Positions 17,713 to 26,238 of a DNA stretch of 37,569 bases are shown here, piece after piece (position 1 is the first letter of the stretch; every line of letters starts with the position of its first letter). The stretch is taken from NCBI GenBank assembly GCA_964464755.1, contig CAYXGZ010000036.1, positions 1 to 37,569 of the forward strand, given 5' to 3'. The position numbers and the translations under genes are program-made. Source of the stretch: CAYXGZ01 sp964464755. GTDB lineage: Bacteria; Planctomycetota; MHYJ01; JACPRB01. The notes under the pieces were generated by a model. The model was not told the DNA's origin. It saw only the letters and a list, made by a program, of their open reading frames with translations, and did not search any database.

Positions 17713-18210
17713 GTGAGCCTCGAGATCGAGACCTCCTCGGTGGAAGAGACCCGGGACGCGGGACGGCGCCTCGGGGAGGTCCTGGCCCCCGGCGACGTCG
17801 TCGCCCTCGCGGGCGAGCTCGGCGCGGGAAAGACCCAGTTCGTGAAGGGGATGGCCTCCGGCCTCGGCGTCGACCCCGCCGTCGTCACGAGCCCGACCTT
17901 CGTGCTCTGCAACGGGTACGAGGGACGGCTCCCGCTGCAGCACTACGACCTCTACCGGCTCGAGTCGGTCGACCTCGAGTCGCTCGGGTTCTTCGACCAC
18001 CTGCGCCGGGGCGCGGCGGCGGTGGAGTGGGCGGAGAAGGCCGGCCCGGCGCTCGGCGACCGGCTCGAGGTGGCCTTCGAGAGCCCCTCGCCGGAGCGGC
18101 GGCGGCTTGCGTTCTCGGCCTCGGGCCCGCGGGGCGCGGCGCTCCTGTCGCGCTTTCGGGCGAACCTTCCGGCCCCCGGCTCCGTTCCACCGGCCAAGGG
18201 TCGCGTATGA
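17713..18210 (+). CDS. tsaE: tRNA threonylcarbamoyladenosine biosynthesis ATPase TsaE
   Basis: A 165-residue P-loop protein that, with TsaB and TsaD, makes the t6A modification at position 37 of ANN-decoding tRNAs. It has Walker A GELGAGKT (34-41), SPTF (60-63), HYDLYRL (77-83) and VEWAEK (104-109), all family hallmarks. The C-terminal 30 residues are low-complexity. The start is GTG at 17713: TATGAT lies exactly six bases upstream (overlapping the thiL stop) and there is no convincing Shine-Dalgarno. The stop overlaps the ATG of the sigma factor (ATGA). Confidence 0.92.
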   Translation: MSLEIETSSVEETRDAGRRLGEVLAPGDVVALAGELGAGKTQFVKGMASGLGVDPAVVTSPTFVLCNGYEGRLPLQHYDLYRLESVDLESLGFFDHLRRGAAAVEWAEKAGPALGDRLEVAFESPSPERRRLAFSASGPRGAALLSRFRANLPAPGSVPPAKGRV

Positions 18211-18809
18211 CGACGACCGGCCGGACGGGCGGCTCGGGCGCGACGGACGCGGCGTTGATCGCCGCGATCAAGGCGGGGGACCTCTCCGCCTTCAACGCCC
18301 TGGTCGTCCGGCACGAGAAGTCGTTGCTGAACTTCTTCTTCCACTTCTCGTGGGACCGGCAGTCGGCGGAGGATTGCGCGCAGGAGGTGTTCCTCAAGCT
18401 GTACAACCACCTCGGCACCTACGAGCCGCAGGCGAAGTTCACGACCTTCCTGTTCCGGGTCGCGAAGAACCTGTGGATCGACAAGCTGAGGGCGGGGGCC
18501 GCGTCGCCGAAGCCGGTGTCCCTGGAGAGCCCGTCGGGGGCCGAGGGAGACCGGACGCTGAAGGAGCGCGTCCCGTCGCGGGCCGAGACGCCGATCGAGA
18601 TCCTCACGAAGCGCGAGACGGAGGAGGCGCTGAGGCGCTCGATCGACGCCCTGCCCGAGGAGCAGCGGCTGGTGGTCGTGCTCTCGGAGATGCAGGGCCT
18701 GAAGTACCAGGAGGTCGCGGAGATCCTCGAGATCCCCGTGGGCACGGTGAAGTCGCGGATGCACGCGGCCGTCGAGCGCCTGCGGGACCTGATGGCGGAC
18801 GAGGGATGA
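18207..18809 (+). CDS. ECF-type RNA polymerase sigma factor
   Basis: A 200-residue sigma70-family ECF factor. Region 2 (about 27-95) contains SAEDCAQEVFLKLYNHL and FTTFLFRVAKNLWIDKLR. Region 4 (about 146-196) contains LPEEQRLVVVLSEMQGLKYQ and the helix-turn-helix IPVGTVKSRMHAAVERLR. The N-terminus is short and Gly/Thr-rich. It overlaps tsaE by four bases and is followed after 16 bases by its presumed anti-sigma factor, the usual arrangement for a membrane-signal-responsive pair. Its target promoters are not identifiable here. Confidence 0.93.
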   Translation: MTTTGRTGGSGATDAALIAAIKAGDLSAFNALVVRHEKSLLNFFFHFSWDRQSAEDCAQEVFLKLYNHLGTYEPQAKFTTFLFRVAKNLWIDKLRAGAASPKPVSLESPSGAEGDRTLKERVPSRAETPIEILTKRETEEALRRSIDALPEEQRLVVVLSEMQGLKYQEVAEILEIPVGTVKSRMHAAVERLRDLMADEG

Positions 18810-18825
18810 GGGGAACGAGCGGAAG

Positions 18826-20475
18826 ATGAACTGCGAAAAGCCGTACGACCTGGTCGCCTACCTGAAGGGCGAGCTGCCCGAGGCGGAGCGCTCCGCCTGC
18901 CGGGCGCATTTCGAATCCTGCGCCTCGTGCCTGCGCGAGGTGGCGCGGTTCGACTCCGTGCTCAAGGCCCTCGGGCGGATGGAGGTCCTCGAGCCCAGCC
19001 CCGACTTCCGGTGGCGGGTCCGCGAGGCCTTCGTGCACGCGCATCCGGACTTCGCGCGCCGCGTCCACACCGACCAGATCGAGGTGCACCCGAGCTTCTG
19101 GGCGTCGCTCCGCGGCAACTTCGCCGGGCTGCCCGCGTGGTCCGTCTCGCTGGCGGTGCACGTCGTGCTGCTCGCGATCGCCGCGATGATCTTCCTCGGG
19201 CCGGCGGATCCGGAGGAGGTCGACCGCAAGGTGGCCATCCGCGCCAAGCCCAAGGAGGCCGTGCGGCCCGGGTTCCCGGACCGTCCCGCGGGCGGGAGCG
19301 GGCTGGGGACGCTGCGGCCCGACCAGCCCCCGGACTACGAGCCCGGGCTGCCCCCGGACGTGCCGCGGCCGACGCGCAAGCCGACGCCGGGCCAGCGCCC
19401 GTTCGATCCGAAGCCCTGGGAGCGGGTGCTGAAGCCCGTGAAGGAGAACCCGTTCCTCGCCTTCCTGCCGAACCGGACCACGTCGAAGGCGGGGAAGGCG
19501 CGGGAGGCCGGGGCGGCGACGTCGCCGGCGGCGGTGCGCAAGGCGCTCGCCTGGCTGGCGAGGAACCAGTCGGCCGACGGGAGCTGGGACGCGGTCGCGC
19601 TGGGCGGCGATCCGCAGTACCAGATCGGGCTCACGGGGCTGGCGACGCTGGCCTTCCTCGCGGACGGCCAGTCGCACCTGGAGGGCGAGCACGCGGCGGT
19701 CGTGAAGCGGGCGCTGCTCTGGCTGCAGCAGCGGCAGAAGATGTCCGGCCTCGTCGGCGAGGAGTCGGGCAACTACATGTACAACCACGCGATCGGGTCG
19801 ATCGCGCTCGTCGAGGCGGCGATCCTCTCGGGCGACGACGCGCTGGACTTCCCGGTGCAGCTGGCCGTGAGCTTCGCGCTGAAGGCGCAGAACGCGGGCG
19901 GCGGCTGGGACTACGTCGCCGGCGGCGACAACCACGACACCTCGGTCTCGGGCTGGATGGTGCTGCTGCTGCGGCTCGCGCTGGAGGACGGGAACCGGGC
20001 CGTGATCCCGGCGCTCTCGCTGGCGAACGAGCGGATCCAGGACAAGCGCGACGCCGAGGGGCGCATCGGGTACCGGGGCCGCGGGCAGTTCCCGAACGGG
20101 CCGTACGGGCTGACGGCGGTGGGGCTCACGGCGTACCTGCTGTCGACGCCGGTGCCGGATCCCGGGGTGCTGACGCAGCAGTCCGGGCTCCTCGTCGAGG
20201 GGCTGAAGGCGCATCCGCCCGCCGGCGCGGACCGCGCGCAGCGGGACCTCTACTTCCTGCACTTCGGGTCGATCGCGCTGGCGCAGTGCGGCGGGGTGGA
20301 GTGGAGCGAGTGGAACCGCTCGGTGGCGGGGCCGCTGGAGTCGGCCCAGCAGGCCGACGGCTCCTGGGCGCGCACCTACGACCGCTGGTCGAGCCACGGC
20401 GGCCAGGTCTACACGACCGCGATGGCCTCGCTGGTGCTCAGCGCCCCGTGGCGCTACCCGGCGCTGCTGAAGTAG
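18826..20475 (+). CDS. Anti-sigma factor fused to a squalene-cyclase-like toroid domain
   Basis: 549 residues in three parts. A zinc-binding anti-sigma domain (1-40) has Cys3 and H28-x3-C32-x2-C35. One membrane helix follows at about 103-125 (AWSVSLAVHVVLLAIAAMIF). After a Pro-rich linker comes an extracytoplasmic alpha/alpha-toroid (about 225-549) of the prenyltransferase/squalene-oxidase repeat type, with QW-like motifs NQSADGSWD, AQNAGGGWDY and AQQADGSWA. The lipid-cyclase Asp motif (DxDD) is not evident, so the toroid is probably a ligand- or protein-sensing module rather than an enzyme. It would hold the upstream ECF sigma at the membrane and release it on an envelope signal (inferred from family and order). 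Confidence 0.85.
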   Translation: MNCEKPYDLVAYLKGELPEAERSACRAHFESCASCLREVARFDSVLKALGRMEVLEPSPDFRWRVREAFVHAHPDFARRVHTDQIEVHPSFWASLRGNFAGLPAWSVSLAVHVVLLAIAAMIFLGPADPEEVDRKVAIRAKPKEAVRPGFPDRPAGGSGLGTLRPDQPPDYEPGLPPDVPRPTRKPTPGQRPFDPKPWERVLKPVKENPFLAFLPNRTTSKAGKAREAGAATSPAAVRKALAWLARNQSADGSWDAVALGGDPQYQIGLTGLATLAFLADGQSHLEGEHAAVVKRALLWLQQRQKMSGLVGEESGNYMYNHAIGSIALVEAAILSGDDALDFPVQLAVSFALKAQNAGGGWDYVAGGDNHDTSVSGWMVLLLRLALEDGNRAVIPALSLANERIQDKRDAEGRIGYRGRGQFPNGPYGLTAVGLTAYLLSTPVPDPGVLTQQSGLLVEGLKAHPPAGADRAQRDLYFLHFGSIALAQCGGVEWSEWNRSVAGPLESAQQADGSWARTYDRWSSHGGQVYTTAMASLVLSAPWRYPALLK

Positions 20476-20511
20476 GCGGCCGGCGCCGCCCCGGCGGCGT
20501 ATGCTGGAGTC

Positions 20512-21750
20512 GTGAAGCCCCTCGCGAGGCGGATCGTCGTCGCTTCGGCCTTCGCGATCGCCCTTCCGGTCGCGGCCTGGCTGCTCTTCCTCGGCGCGGC
20601 CGCGTGGAAGGTCTCCTCGACGAGGGCCTCGTTGCGCCAGGCCGGCTACGCCGTCACCGCGTCCGAGTACCGTCCCCTGCGCCCCATGCCGGGTGGTGGA
20701 GCGAGTCATGTCCGCGAGGCGCTGAAGCGCGCCGGGCCGGGCGCCACGCAGGCGATGTCGACGTGCAATGCCTTCAAGTTTCGCTTCACGGAGCAGGTTG
20801 AAATCTACGGGCCGCTCGACGTTGAGGCCCTCCGGTCGGCCTCCGGTGCCGCCCGCGAGTCCGTCGAGTGCCTGCGGCGGGCCCGTGAGTTTCCCGGGGC
20901 GGCCCCCGAATCCGCTGAGCTCGCGCTCTGGGACAATCGGGGCACGGTCGGTGTACTGCAGTGGAACTGGCTTCTCGACTCGCTGGCGGCCCAGTCACTG
21001 CTCGAAGCGCTGGAAGGAACCCCGGAATCCGCGCTCGCCGCCGTGCTTGATTGGCGCCGGGCCGAGTCCTACTTCCGTTCCGTGCCGACCTTCACCGGGC
21101 CCCTCTACGGCACGCTTTGCTTGGAGAACATCCTGGTCCTTGCCGGACACGCGGTACGGAACGGAAGCGACCCTGGATCTGTAGAGTCCTGGTTGGCCGC
21201 GCTGCCGACCGAAATCGAAGTTCGGGAGTCGTGCGAGGATGAGGATCGGGCGTACATTGCGGACGTCTCGGACTTCGTCAAGCAGAAGTCGAGGGACATC
21301 CCGCTCGTGTTGCAGCAGCTGAACCGGCCCGCGCCGTCGCTGCCCATGTGGGTCCTTCGTCCTTGGATTCACTTGGATACCGCGCGCTGCCTCATGAACC
21401 GGAAGGAGGCCATCGAGGCCTGGCGACAGCCGCCCGATCAGGCGATCGCCGCGAACCGAGAACTCGAGGCTAATTTGCACTCGGGCTCCACGTGGGCCCG
21501 GCCCGTCCACGGCCTGTTCCGCCCCCATTCCCCGGCCTTCGAGCCTCGGGTGCGCCTCCTCGCCCGCCTCGTCGCCGTTCGGACCGGCCTCGAGCTGGAG
21601 CTGGCGAGATGCAAGACGGGCTCGTACCCCGCCGCGCTGGAAGGGGAGTCGCCCGTGAAGGGGGTCGTCCGGGATTATCGGCCCGGCGTGTCCGTGACAG
21701 GACGGATCGAGGGCGGCCCGGCCTTCACCTGGAAACTGCGGGCCCCGTAG
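20512..21750 (+). CDS. Membrane-anchored hypothetical protein with atypical base composition
   Basis: A 412-residue protein with an N-terminal membrane anchor or signal (VVASAFAIALPVAAWLLFLGA) and a large, mostly helical exported domain. I recognise no family, though it resembles the general layout of many planctomycete orphan proteins. Codon use between about 20700 and 21500 is noticeably less GC-biased than its neighbours (for example GAA, GTT and CTT codons), hinting at recent acquisition or relaxed selection. The start is GTG at 20512 with TATGCT exactly six bases upstream. The 3' end overlaps the convergent glycosyltransferase gene by 26 bases. Confidence 0.72.
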   Translation: MKPLARRIVVASAFAIALPVAAWLLFLGAAAWKVSSTRASLRQAGYAVTASEYRPLRPMPGGGASHVREALKRAGPGATQAMSTCNAFKFRFTEQVEIYGPLDVEALRSASGAARESVECLRRAREFPGAAPESAELALWDNRGTVGVLQWNWLLDSLAAQSLLEALEGTPESALAAVLDWRRAESYFRSVPTFTGPLYGTLCLENILVLAGHAVRNGSDPGSVESWLAALPTEIEVRESCEDEDRAYIADVSDFVKQKSRDIPLVLQQLNRPAPSLPMWVLRPWIHLDTARCLMNRKEAIEAWRQPPDQAIAANRELEANLHSGSTWARPVHGLFRPHSPAFEPRVRLLARLVAVRTGLELELARCKTGSYPAALEGESPVKGVVRDYRPGVSVTGRIEGGPAFTWKLRAP

Positions 21751-23611
21751 GCGGCCGGTAGTCCCGCGCCGCGTAGATCAGCCACTTCCGCGGGCGGAAC
21801 GGGTGCTTGCCCAGGGGCCGGCCCACGTCGACGCTCACTTCGCGGACCAGCTCGACCCTGGCGAACTGCGCCTCGAGCCTCCTGATGACGTAATTCCACT
21901 TGTCGCTGTCTTCGAAGACGACCACCGCGTCCCGGCCCGCGAGCTCGGCGGGGCGCGACCAGTAGTCGTACTGCAGGGACTTCTCGCCGAGCAGCGTCGC
22001 GCCGTGCACCTCGAGGGGCGCGTTCACGTGGAAGGCGAGCAGGCTGGTCGTCGTGTACTTGCGCCCCAGGCCCAGGTAGAAGGCGCGCGGCCCGAGCTTC
22101 GCCCGCTCCTCCCGGGCCGCGGCGGCGACCTGCTCCCAGCCGTACACGTGGCGCGCGGGGCTGATGCCGGGCAGGAACCAAACCAGGTGGGCCGCCGCCA
22201 GGACCATCAACGCGACGAGCCCGCAGGCCGGCACCATCCAGCGGCGGGAGTAGAACGTCGCGATGCGCCCCTCGGGAGCCGCCAGCACGCCGGCCATCAG
22301 CAGGGCCAGCGAGAGGTGCGCGGGCCCGGGCCAGAGCAGGTGGGCGTTGCGGAAGAACGAGATGCCGAGGAACGCGACGAACATCGGCGCGAAGAACCAC
22401 GCGAGGTAGCGGTCCGCCGGCGTCCCGCGGCGGAACGCGCGGAACAGCGCGACCGCGGCCAGCGGCAGGGTCAGCGGCAGGAAGCCCCACCACTGGCCGA
22501 GGAGGTAGTTCCCGGCCTCGACGGCCTGCACGCCCTCGCTCTCCTCGAGCCGCCCGATGCTCTGGAAGCGGAACGACGCCCAGTCGTGGGTCCAGTTCCA
22601 GTAGAAGACCGGCGCGAACACGCCGAGCGCGACGAGCACGGAGAGCCAGGCCCAGGGCGAGAGGAGGACGCGGCGCCGCCCCGCCGTCGCGAGGCTCCAG
22701 GCGACGAGCGAGAACGCGAGGAAGGACATCGTGTACTTCGAGAGCATGCCCGCGCCGAGCGCGACGCCGGCCGCGAGCCAGCGCGAGGGGCGCCCGGACT
22801 CCGCGGCCTCCCAGACGAGCGACAGGCCGAGCATCCAGAAGAACTGCAGCGGCGCGTCGGGGAAGCCAGCGACCCCGACGAGGAAGTTCGCGGGCTGCAT
22901 CGCGAGCAGGCCGACCGCCCAGGGCGCCGCGGCCTCCCCGTGCATCCGCGTCGCGAGCCGGGCCGCCAGCCAGCCGGTGCCCGCGGAGAGCAGGACGAAC
23001 GCGAAGCGCAGGCCCAGCGGCGTGTCGCCGAAGACGAGCCGGCCGATCGCGATGCCCCAGGCGACCATCGGCGGATGGTCGTAGTAGCTCCAGTCCAGGT
23101 GGCGGGCGTAGTTCCAGTGGTACGCCTCCTCGGGCGTGACCGGGACGAGCGCCGCGAAGAGCAGGCGCAGCAGGGTCAGCGCCGCGAGGATCTTGGCCCA
23201 GGCCGGCAGCCGGTTCTCGGGGTGGAAGGCCCAGTACTGGGAGGCCGCGAAGTTGAGGGCGGTGCCCGCGAGGATGCCGACGGCCGCCGCGCCGAGGTGG
23301 CCCACCAGCGGCTCCAGCGCGGACTGGAGCACCATCCGGACGCCGAAGCCGCCCAGCGTGCCCGCGGCGTAGCGGAAGTAGGAGCGGACCAGGGGGAGTC
23401 GGCCCGCCTTGAAGGTCCAGGTCCGGTTCAGCGAGTAGTTCCAGGTCATCGCGACCAGGAAGCTCACGACGGCGGCCGAGAGGTGGTGCCAGCCCGCGAA
23501 GCGGTGGAGGGATTCGAGGACCGCCAGGTCCACCACCACGCCGGAGGCGCCCGTCGCGAGGAACTTCGCGATCCGGCCCGGCAGGGGATCGGCGTCCGTC
23601 ACGCGGGGCAT
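21725..23611 (-). CDS. GtrA-like domain fused to a GT39-type glycosyltransferase
   Basis: A 628-residue integral membrane protein. The N-terminal region (about 12-130) is a GtrA/DPMS-like four-helix domain (FLATGASGVVVDLAVL, NYSLNRTWTF), thought to flip or handle polyprenyl-phosphate sugars. The rest is an ArnT/PMT-type GT39 enzyme, with VTPEEAYHW (158-165) and YYDHPP near 177 in the first periplasmic loop, then about ten membrane helices and a soluble C-terminal domain. The fusion suggests that delivery of a lipid-linked sugar and its transfer occur in one chain. ATG 23611 is the annotated start, but a TAGGAT hexamer seven bases before the GTG at 23602 makes that an alternative leaderless start. 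The acceptor is unknown. Confidence 0.85.
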   Translation of the reverse strand: MPRVTDADPLPGRIAKFLATGASGVVVDLAVLESLHRFAGWHHLSAAVVSFLVAMTWNYSLNRTWTFKAGRLPLVRSYFRYAAGTLGGFGVRMVLQSALEPLVGHLGAAAVGILAGTALNFAASQYWAFHPENRLPAWAKILAALTLLRLLFAALVPVTPEEAYHWNYARHLDWSYYDHPPMVAWGIAIGRLVFGDTPLGLRFAFVLLSAGTGWLAARLATRMHGEAAAPWAVGLLAMQPANFLVGVAGFPDAPLQFFWMLGLSLVWEAAESGRPSRWLAAGVALGAGMLSKYTMSFLAFSLVAWSLATAGRRRVLLSPWAWLSVLVALGVFAPVFYWNWTHDWASFRFQSIGRLEESEGVQAVEAGNYLLGQWWGFLPLTLPLAAVALFRAFRRGTPADRYLAWFFAPMFVAFLGISFFRNAHLLWPGPAHLSLALLMAGVLAAPEGRIATFYSRRWMVPACGLVALMVLAAAHLVWFLPGISPARHVYGWEQVAAAAREERAKLGPRAFYLGLGRKYTTTSLLAFHVNAPLEVHGATLLGEKSLQYDYWSRPAELAGRDAVVVFEDSDKWNYVIRRLEAQFARVELVREVSVDVGRPLGKHPFRPRKWLIYAARDYRPPTGPAVSR

Positions 23612-23655
23612 CCTAGCAGACGTGGTATCATCGCGACCCGATTTCGGAGGCCCCC

Positions 23656-26211
23656 ATGAAGCCCGTCGCCGTCGTCGCGCTCCTCCTGCTCTTCGCGCAG
23701 GACGTCCCGCCGCCGTGGTCGCCGTTCGGCGACGACCTGGCCGTCCGGCACGACGAGGTCGTCTCGGCCTACGACTATTCCCACTACGACGTGGACCTGG
23801 TGGTCGACGACGAGGCCGGGACGCTCGAGGGCACCTGCCGGATCGAGGGCCGCTACGGGACCGAGAGCAGCACGCTGAAGCTCCACGCCGAGGGGATGGA
23901 GATCCTCTCCGCGACCGTGAGCGACGTGAAGGTCGTCCCCGAGCGCCGGGACGGCCTCCTGGTCCTGCCGCTGGAGGACCGGCCGCGGGGCGGGGACCCG
24001 ATCCGCGCCACGATCGCGTACCGGACGAAGCCGCAGGCCGGCTGGACCTTCGTGCAGCCCGACGCGGGCTACCCGGACCGGCCGCGCGTGAGCTGGACCC
24101 AGGGCGAGACGACCTACAACCGGCACTGGTTCCCGTGCTGGGACGAGCCGTCCGACCGGGCGACCTGGCAGATCTCGCTCACGGTGCGGGAGAAGTACCA
24201 GACGGTGTCGAACGGCGCGCGCGTCGGGTCCGGGGCCGCGAAGGGCCGCCCGGGCTGGCGCCGCGACTCCTGGAAGATCGAGACGCCGATGCCCACCTAC
24301 CTCGCGAGCGTGGTCGTGGGCGAGCTGGACTCGGTGAGCGATTCCGTCGAGGTGGGCGGGCGCAAGGTCGTCCTCGGGGCGCATGCGCCGCGGGGCTGGC
24401 ACTCGGAGGCCGAGATCCGCCGGACCTTCGCGCGCACCGCGAAGATGGTCGAGTTCTTCTCGTCGAAGACGGGCGTGCCCTACGCCTGGGGGAAGTACGA
24501 CCAGGTCGTCGTCCCCGAGTTCACCTGGGGCGGCATGGAGAACGTCACCGCGACGACGCTGCACCCGGGCACCGTCGTCCCGAAGCGGCAGTGGGGCGAG
24601 CGCGACAGCGACGGGCTGATCGCCCACGAGCTGGCGCACCAGTGGTTCGGCGACATGGTGACGTGCCGGACCTGGGCGCACATCTGGCTCAACGAGGGCT
24701 TCGCCACCTACTTCGGCGCGCTCTGGTCGGAGCAGGTCGGCGGGGCGGAGGGCCTCGCGGGCGACCTCCTCGGCGGGCTCGAGGGCTACCTCGGCGAGTG
24801 CCGTCGCTACCAGCGCCCCGTCGTCTGCGCGCATTACTCGTCTCCCGACGACGTCTTCGACTCGCACGCCTACCCGCGGGGCGCCTGGGTGCTGCACATG
24901 CTGCGGCGCCGGCTGGGCGACGAGGCGTGGTGGAAGGGGATCCGGCGCTACCTCGAGAAGCACGCGTACCAGTCCGTGACGACGGACCAGCTCCGGATCG
25001 CGATGGAGGAGGCCTCGGGCCAGGACCTCCGCGCGTTCTTCCGCCAGTGGACGGAGGCGGTCGGCCATCCGGAGCTCAAGGTGACGAAGTCCTGGGACGC
25101 GGCGGCGAAGCGGCTGAAGCTGACCGTGCGCCAGGTCCAGCCGATCCGCAAGCTCGAGTACAAGGACCTGAAGACGGAGCGGCCGGTGTTCGAGTTCCCG
25201 CTCGACGTCGAGGTCGAGACGGCCGCCGGGCGGACCCTGCACCGCCTCGAGGTGAAGAAGGTCGAGGAGGTCTACGAGCTCGACTGCCCGGAGGCGCCGC
25301 TGTTCCTCGACGTGGACCGCGACCTGTCGGTGCTGATGTCGCTCGACGCGGACTGGCCGGTCGCGGAGCTCGTCGAGATGCTGAAGCGCGACGACCAGCC
25401 GTGGTGGCGGGCCTGGGCGGCGAAGCGGCTCGCCGGGAAGCCGGAGGCCGTGGGGCCGATCTGGGAGATCCTGCGCCAGAAGCCGACGGGCCTGGTGGGC
25501 GCGGCCTGCATCGACGCGCTGGCCGAGACCGCGTCGCCCAACTCGATGACGACGCTGCTCGCGGTGCTCGGCGACCTGGACCGCATGCTCCCGGGGATCC
25601 GCGAGCGCGTGGCCGCGGGCCTGGACACCGCGGAGGACCGTGACCGGGTTCGGATGCGGGCGTCGGCGCTCGGCGCGCTGTGGCGCTACGCGGCGCAGGA
25701 GCCGGTGAAGAAGACGCTGGCGGCGGCGCTGGAGTCGTGGGACTGGCCGTCCGCGCAGGCGGCCGCGGCGGAGGCGCTCGGGGGCAGCGGAGCGGGGGCA
25801 TTCGAGCTGCTCGCGAAGGCCGCGACGACCTACTCGAAGGACGACCTCGTGCTTCCCGGCGTGCTCGCGGGGCTGCTGAAGGCGGAGGACCCGCGGGCCG
25901 TGCCGGTCTTCGTCGAGCACGCGGCGTACGGCCGGCATCCCCAGGTCCGGCGCAAGGCGGCGGACGCCCTCGCGGAGCTGCTCGGGAAGCTGAAGGCCGC
26001 CGGCTCGGAGGACGAGAAGGGCTGGGCGGCGCTGCTGGACCTGGTCGAGGATCCGTCGTTCCGGATCCGGCGGCTCGCGGTGGCGAAGCTGGGGGATCTG
26101 GGGGACGAGTCGGCGATCCCGCGCCTGGAGGCCCGGGCCGGGAAGGAGACGGACCGCCGCCTGGTGAAGGCGATCCGCGACGCCGTCCGCCGGATCCGGA
26201 CGGCGAAGTAG
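23656..26211 (+). CDS. Secreted M1-family zinc aminopeptidase with HEAT-repeat C-terminus
   Basis: An 851-residue gluzincin. A signal peptide (MKPVAVVALLLLFAQ) is followed by the beta-rich M1 N-domain. The substrate-binding GGMEN is at 292-296, zinc ligands are in HELAH (324-328) and Glu347 in NEGFATYF, so the site is complete. From about 560 the chain becomes Ala/Leu-rich HEAT-like repeats (RKAADALAELLGKL, RRLAVAKLGDLGDESAIPRL). It probably removes N-terminal residues from peptides outside the cytoplasm. ATG 23656 has GGAGG eight bases upstream and TATCAT 24 bases upstream, a normal leadered promoter for this window. It is divergent from the glycosyltransferase across 44 bases. Confidence 0.93.
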   Translation: MKPVAVVALLLLFAQDVPPPWSPFGDDLAVRHDEVVSAYDYSHYDVDLVVDDEAGTLEGTCRIEGRYGTESSTLKLHAEGMEILSATVSDVKVVPERRDGLLVLPLEDRPRGGDPIRATIAYRTKPQAGWTFVQPDAGYPDRPRVSWTQGETTYNRHWFPCWDEPSDRATWQISLTVREKYQTVSNGARVGSGAAKGRPGWRRDSWKIETPMPTYLASVVVGELDSVSDSVEVGGRKVVLGAHAPRGWHSEAEIRRTFARTAKMVEFFSSKTGVPYAWGKYDQVVVPEFTWGGMENVTATTLHPGTVVPKRQWGERDSDGLIAHELAHQWFGDMVTCRTWAHIWLNEGFATYFGALWSEQVGGAEGLAGDLLGGLEGYLGECRRYQRPVVCAHYSSPDDVFDSHAYPRGAWVLHMLRRRLGDEAWWKGIRRYLEKHAYQSVTTDQLRIAMEEASGQDLRAFFRQWTEAVGHPELKVTKSWDAAAKRLKLTVRQVQPIRKLEYKDLKTERPVFEFPLDVEVETAAGRTLHRLEVKKVEEVYELDCPEAPLFLDVDRDLSVLMSLDADWPVAELVEMLKRDDQPWWRAWAAKRLAGKPEAVGPIWEILRQKPTGLVGAACIDALAETASPNSMTTLLAVLGDLDRMLPGIRERVAAGLDTAEDRDRVRMRASALGALWRYAAQEPVKKTLAAALESWDWPSAQAAAAEALGGSGAGAFELLAKAATTYSKDDLVLPGVLAGLLKAEDPRAVPVFVEHAAYGRHPQVRRKAADALAELLGKLKAAGSEDEKGWAALLDLVEDPSFRIRRLAVAKLGDLGDESAIPRLEARAGKETDRRLVKAIRDAVRRIRTAK

Positions 26212-26223
26212 GCCGCGGGGTCC

Positions 26224-26229
26224 TATAAT
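26224..26229 (+). promoter_or_regulatory. -10 element upstream of arginase
   Basis: A perfect TATAAT nine bases before the arginase ATG. No -35 is recognisable 17 bases upstream and no Shine-Dalgarno is present between it and the start. Transcription from it would give a leader of only about 0-3 bases, so arginase is probably made from a leaderless or nearly leaderless transcript. Confidence 0.55.
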
Positions 26230-26238
26230 CGGCCGGGC

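Noticed and set aside
18027..18206. N-terminal extension of the ECF sigma factor from ATG 18027
   Set aside because: The extension is an out-of-frame reading of tsaE. The ATG at 18207 overlapping the tsaE stop gives a normal ECF length.
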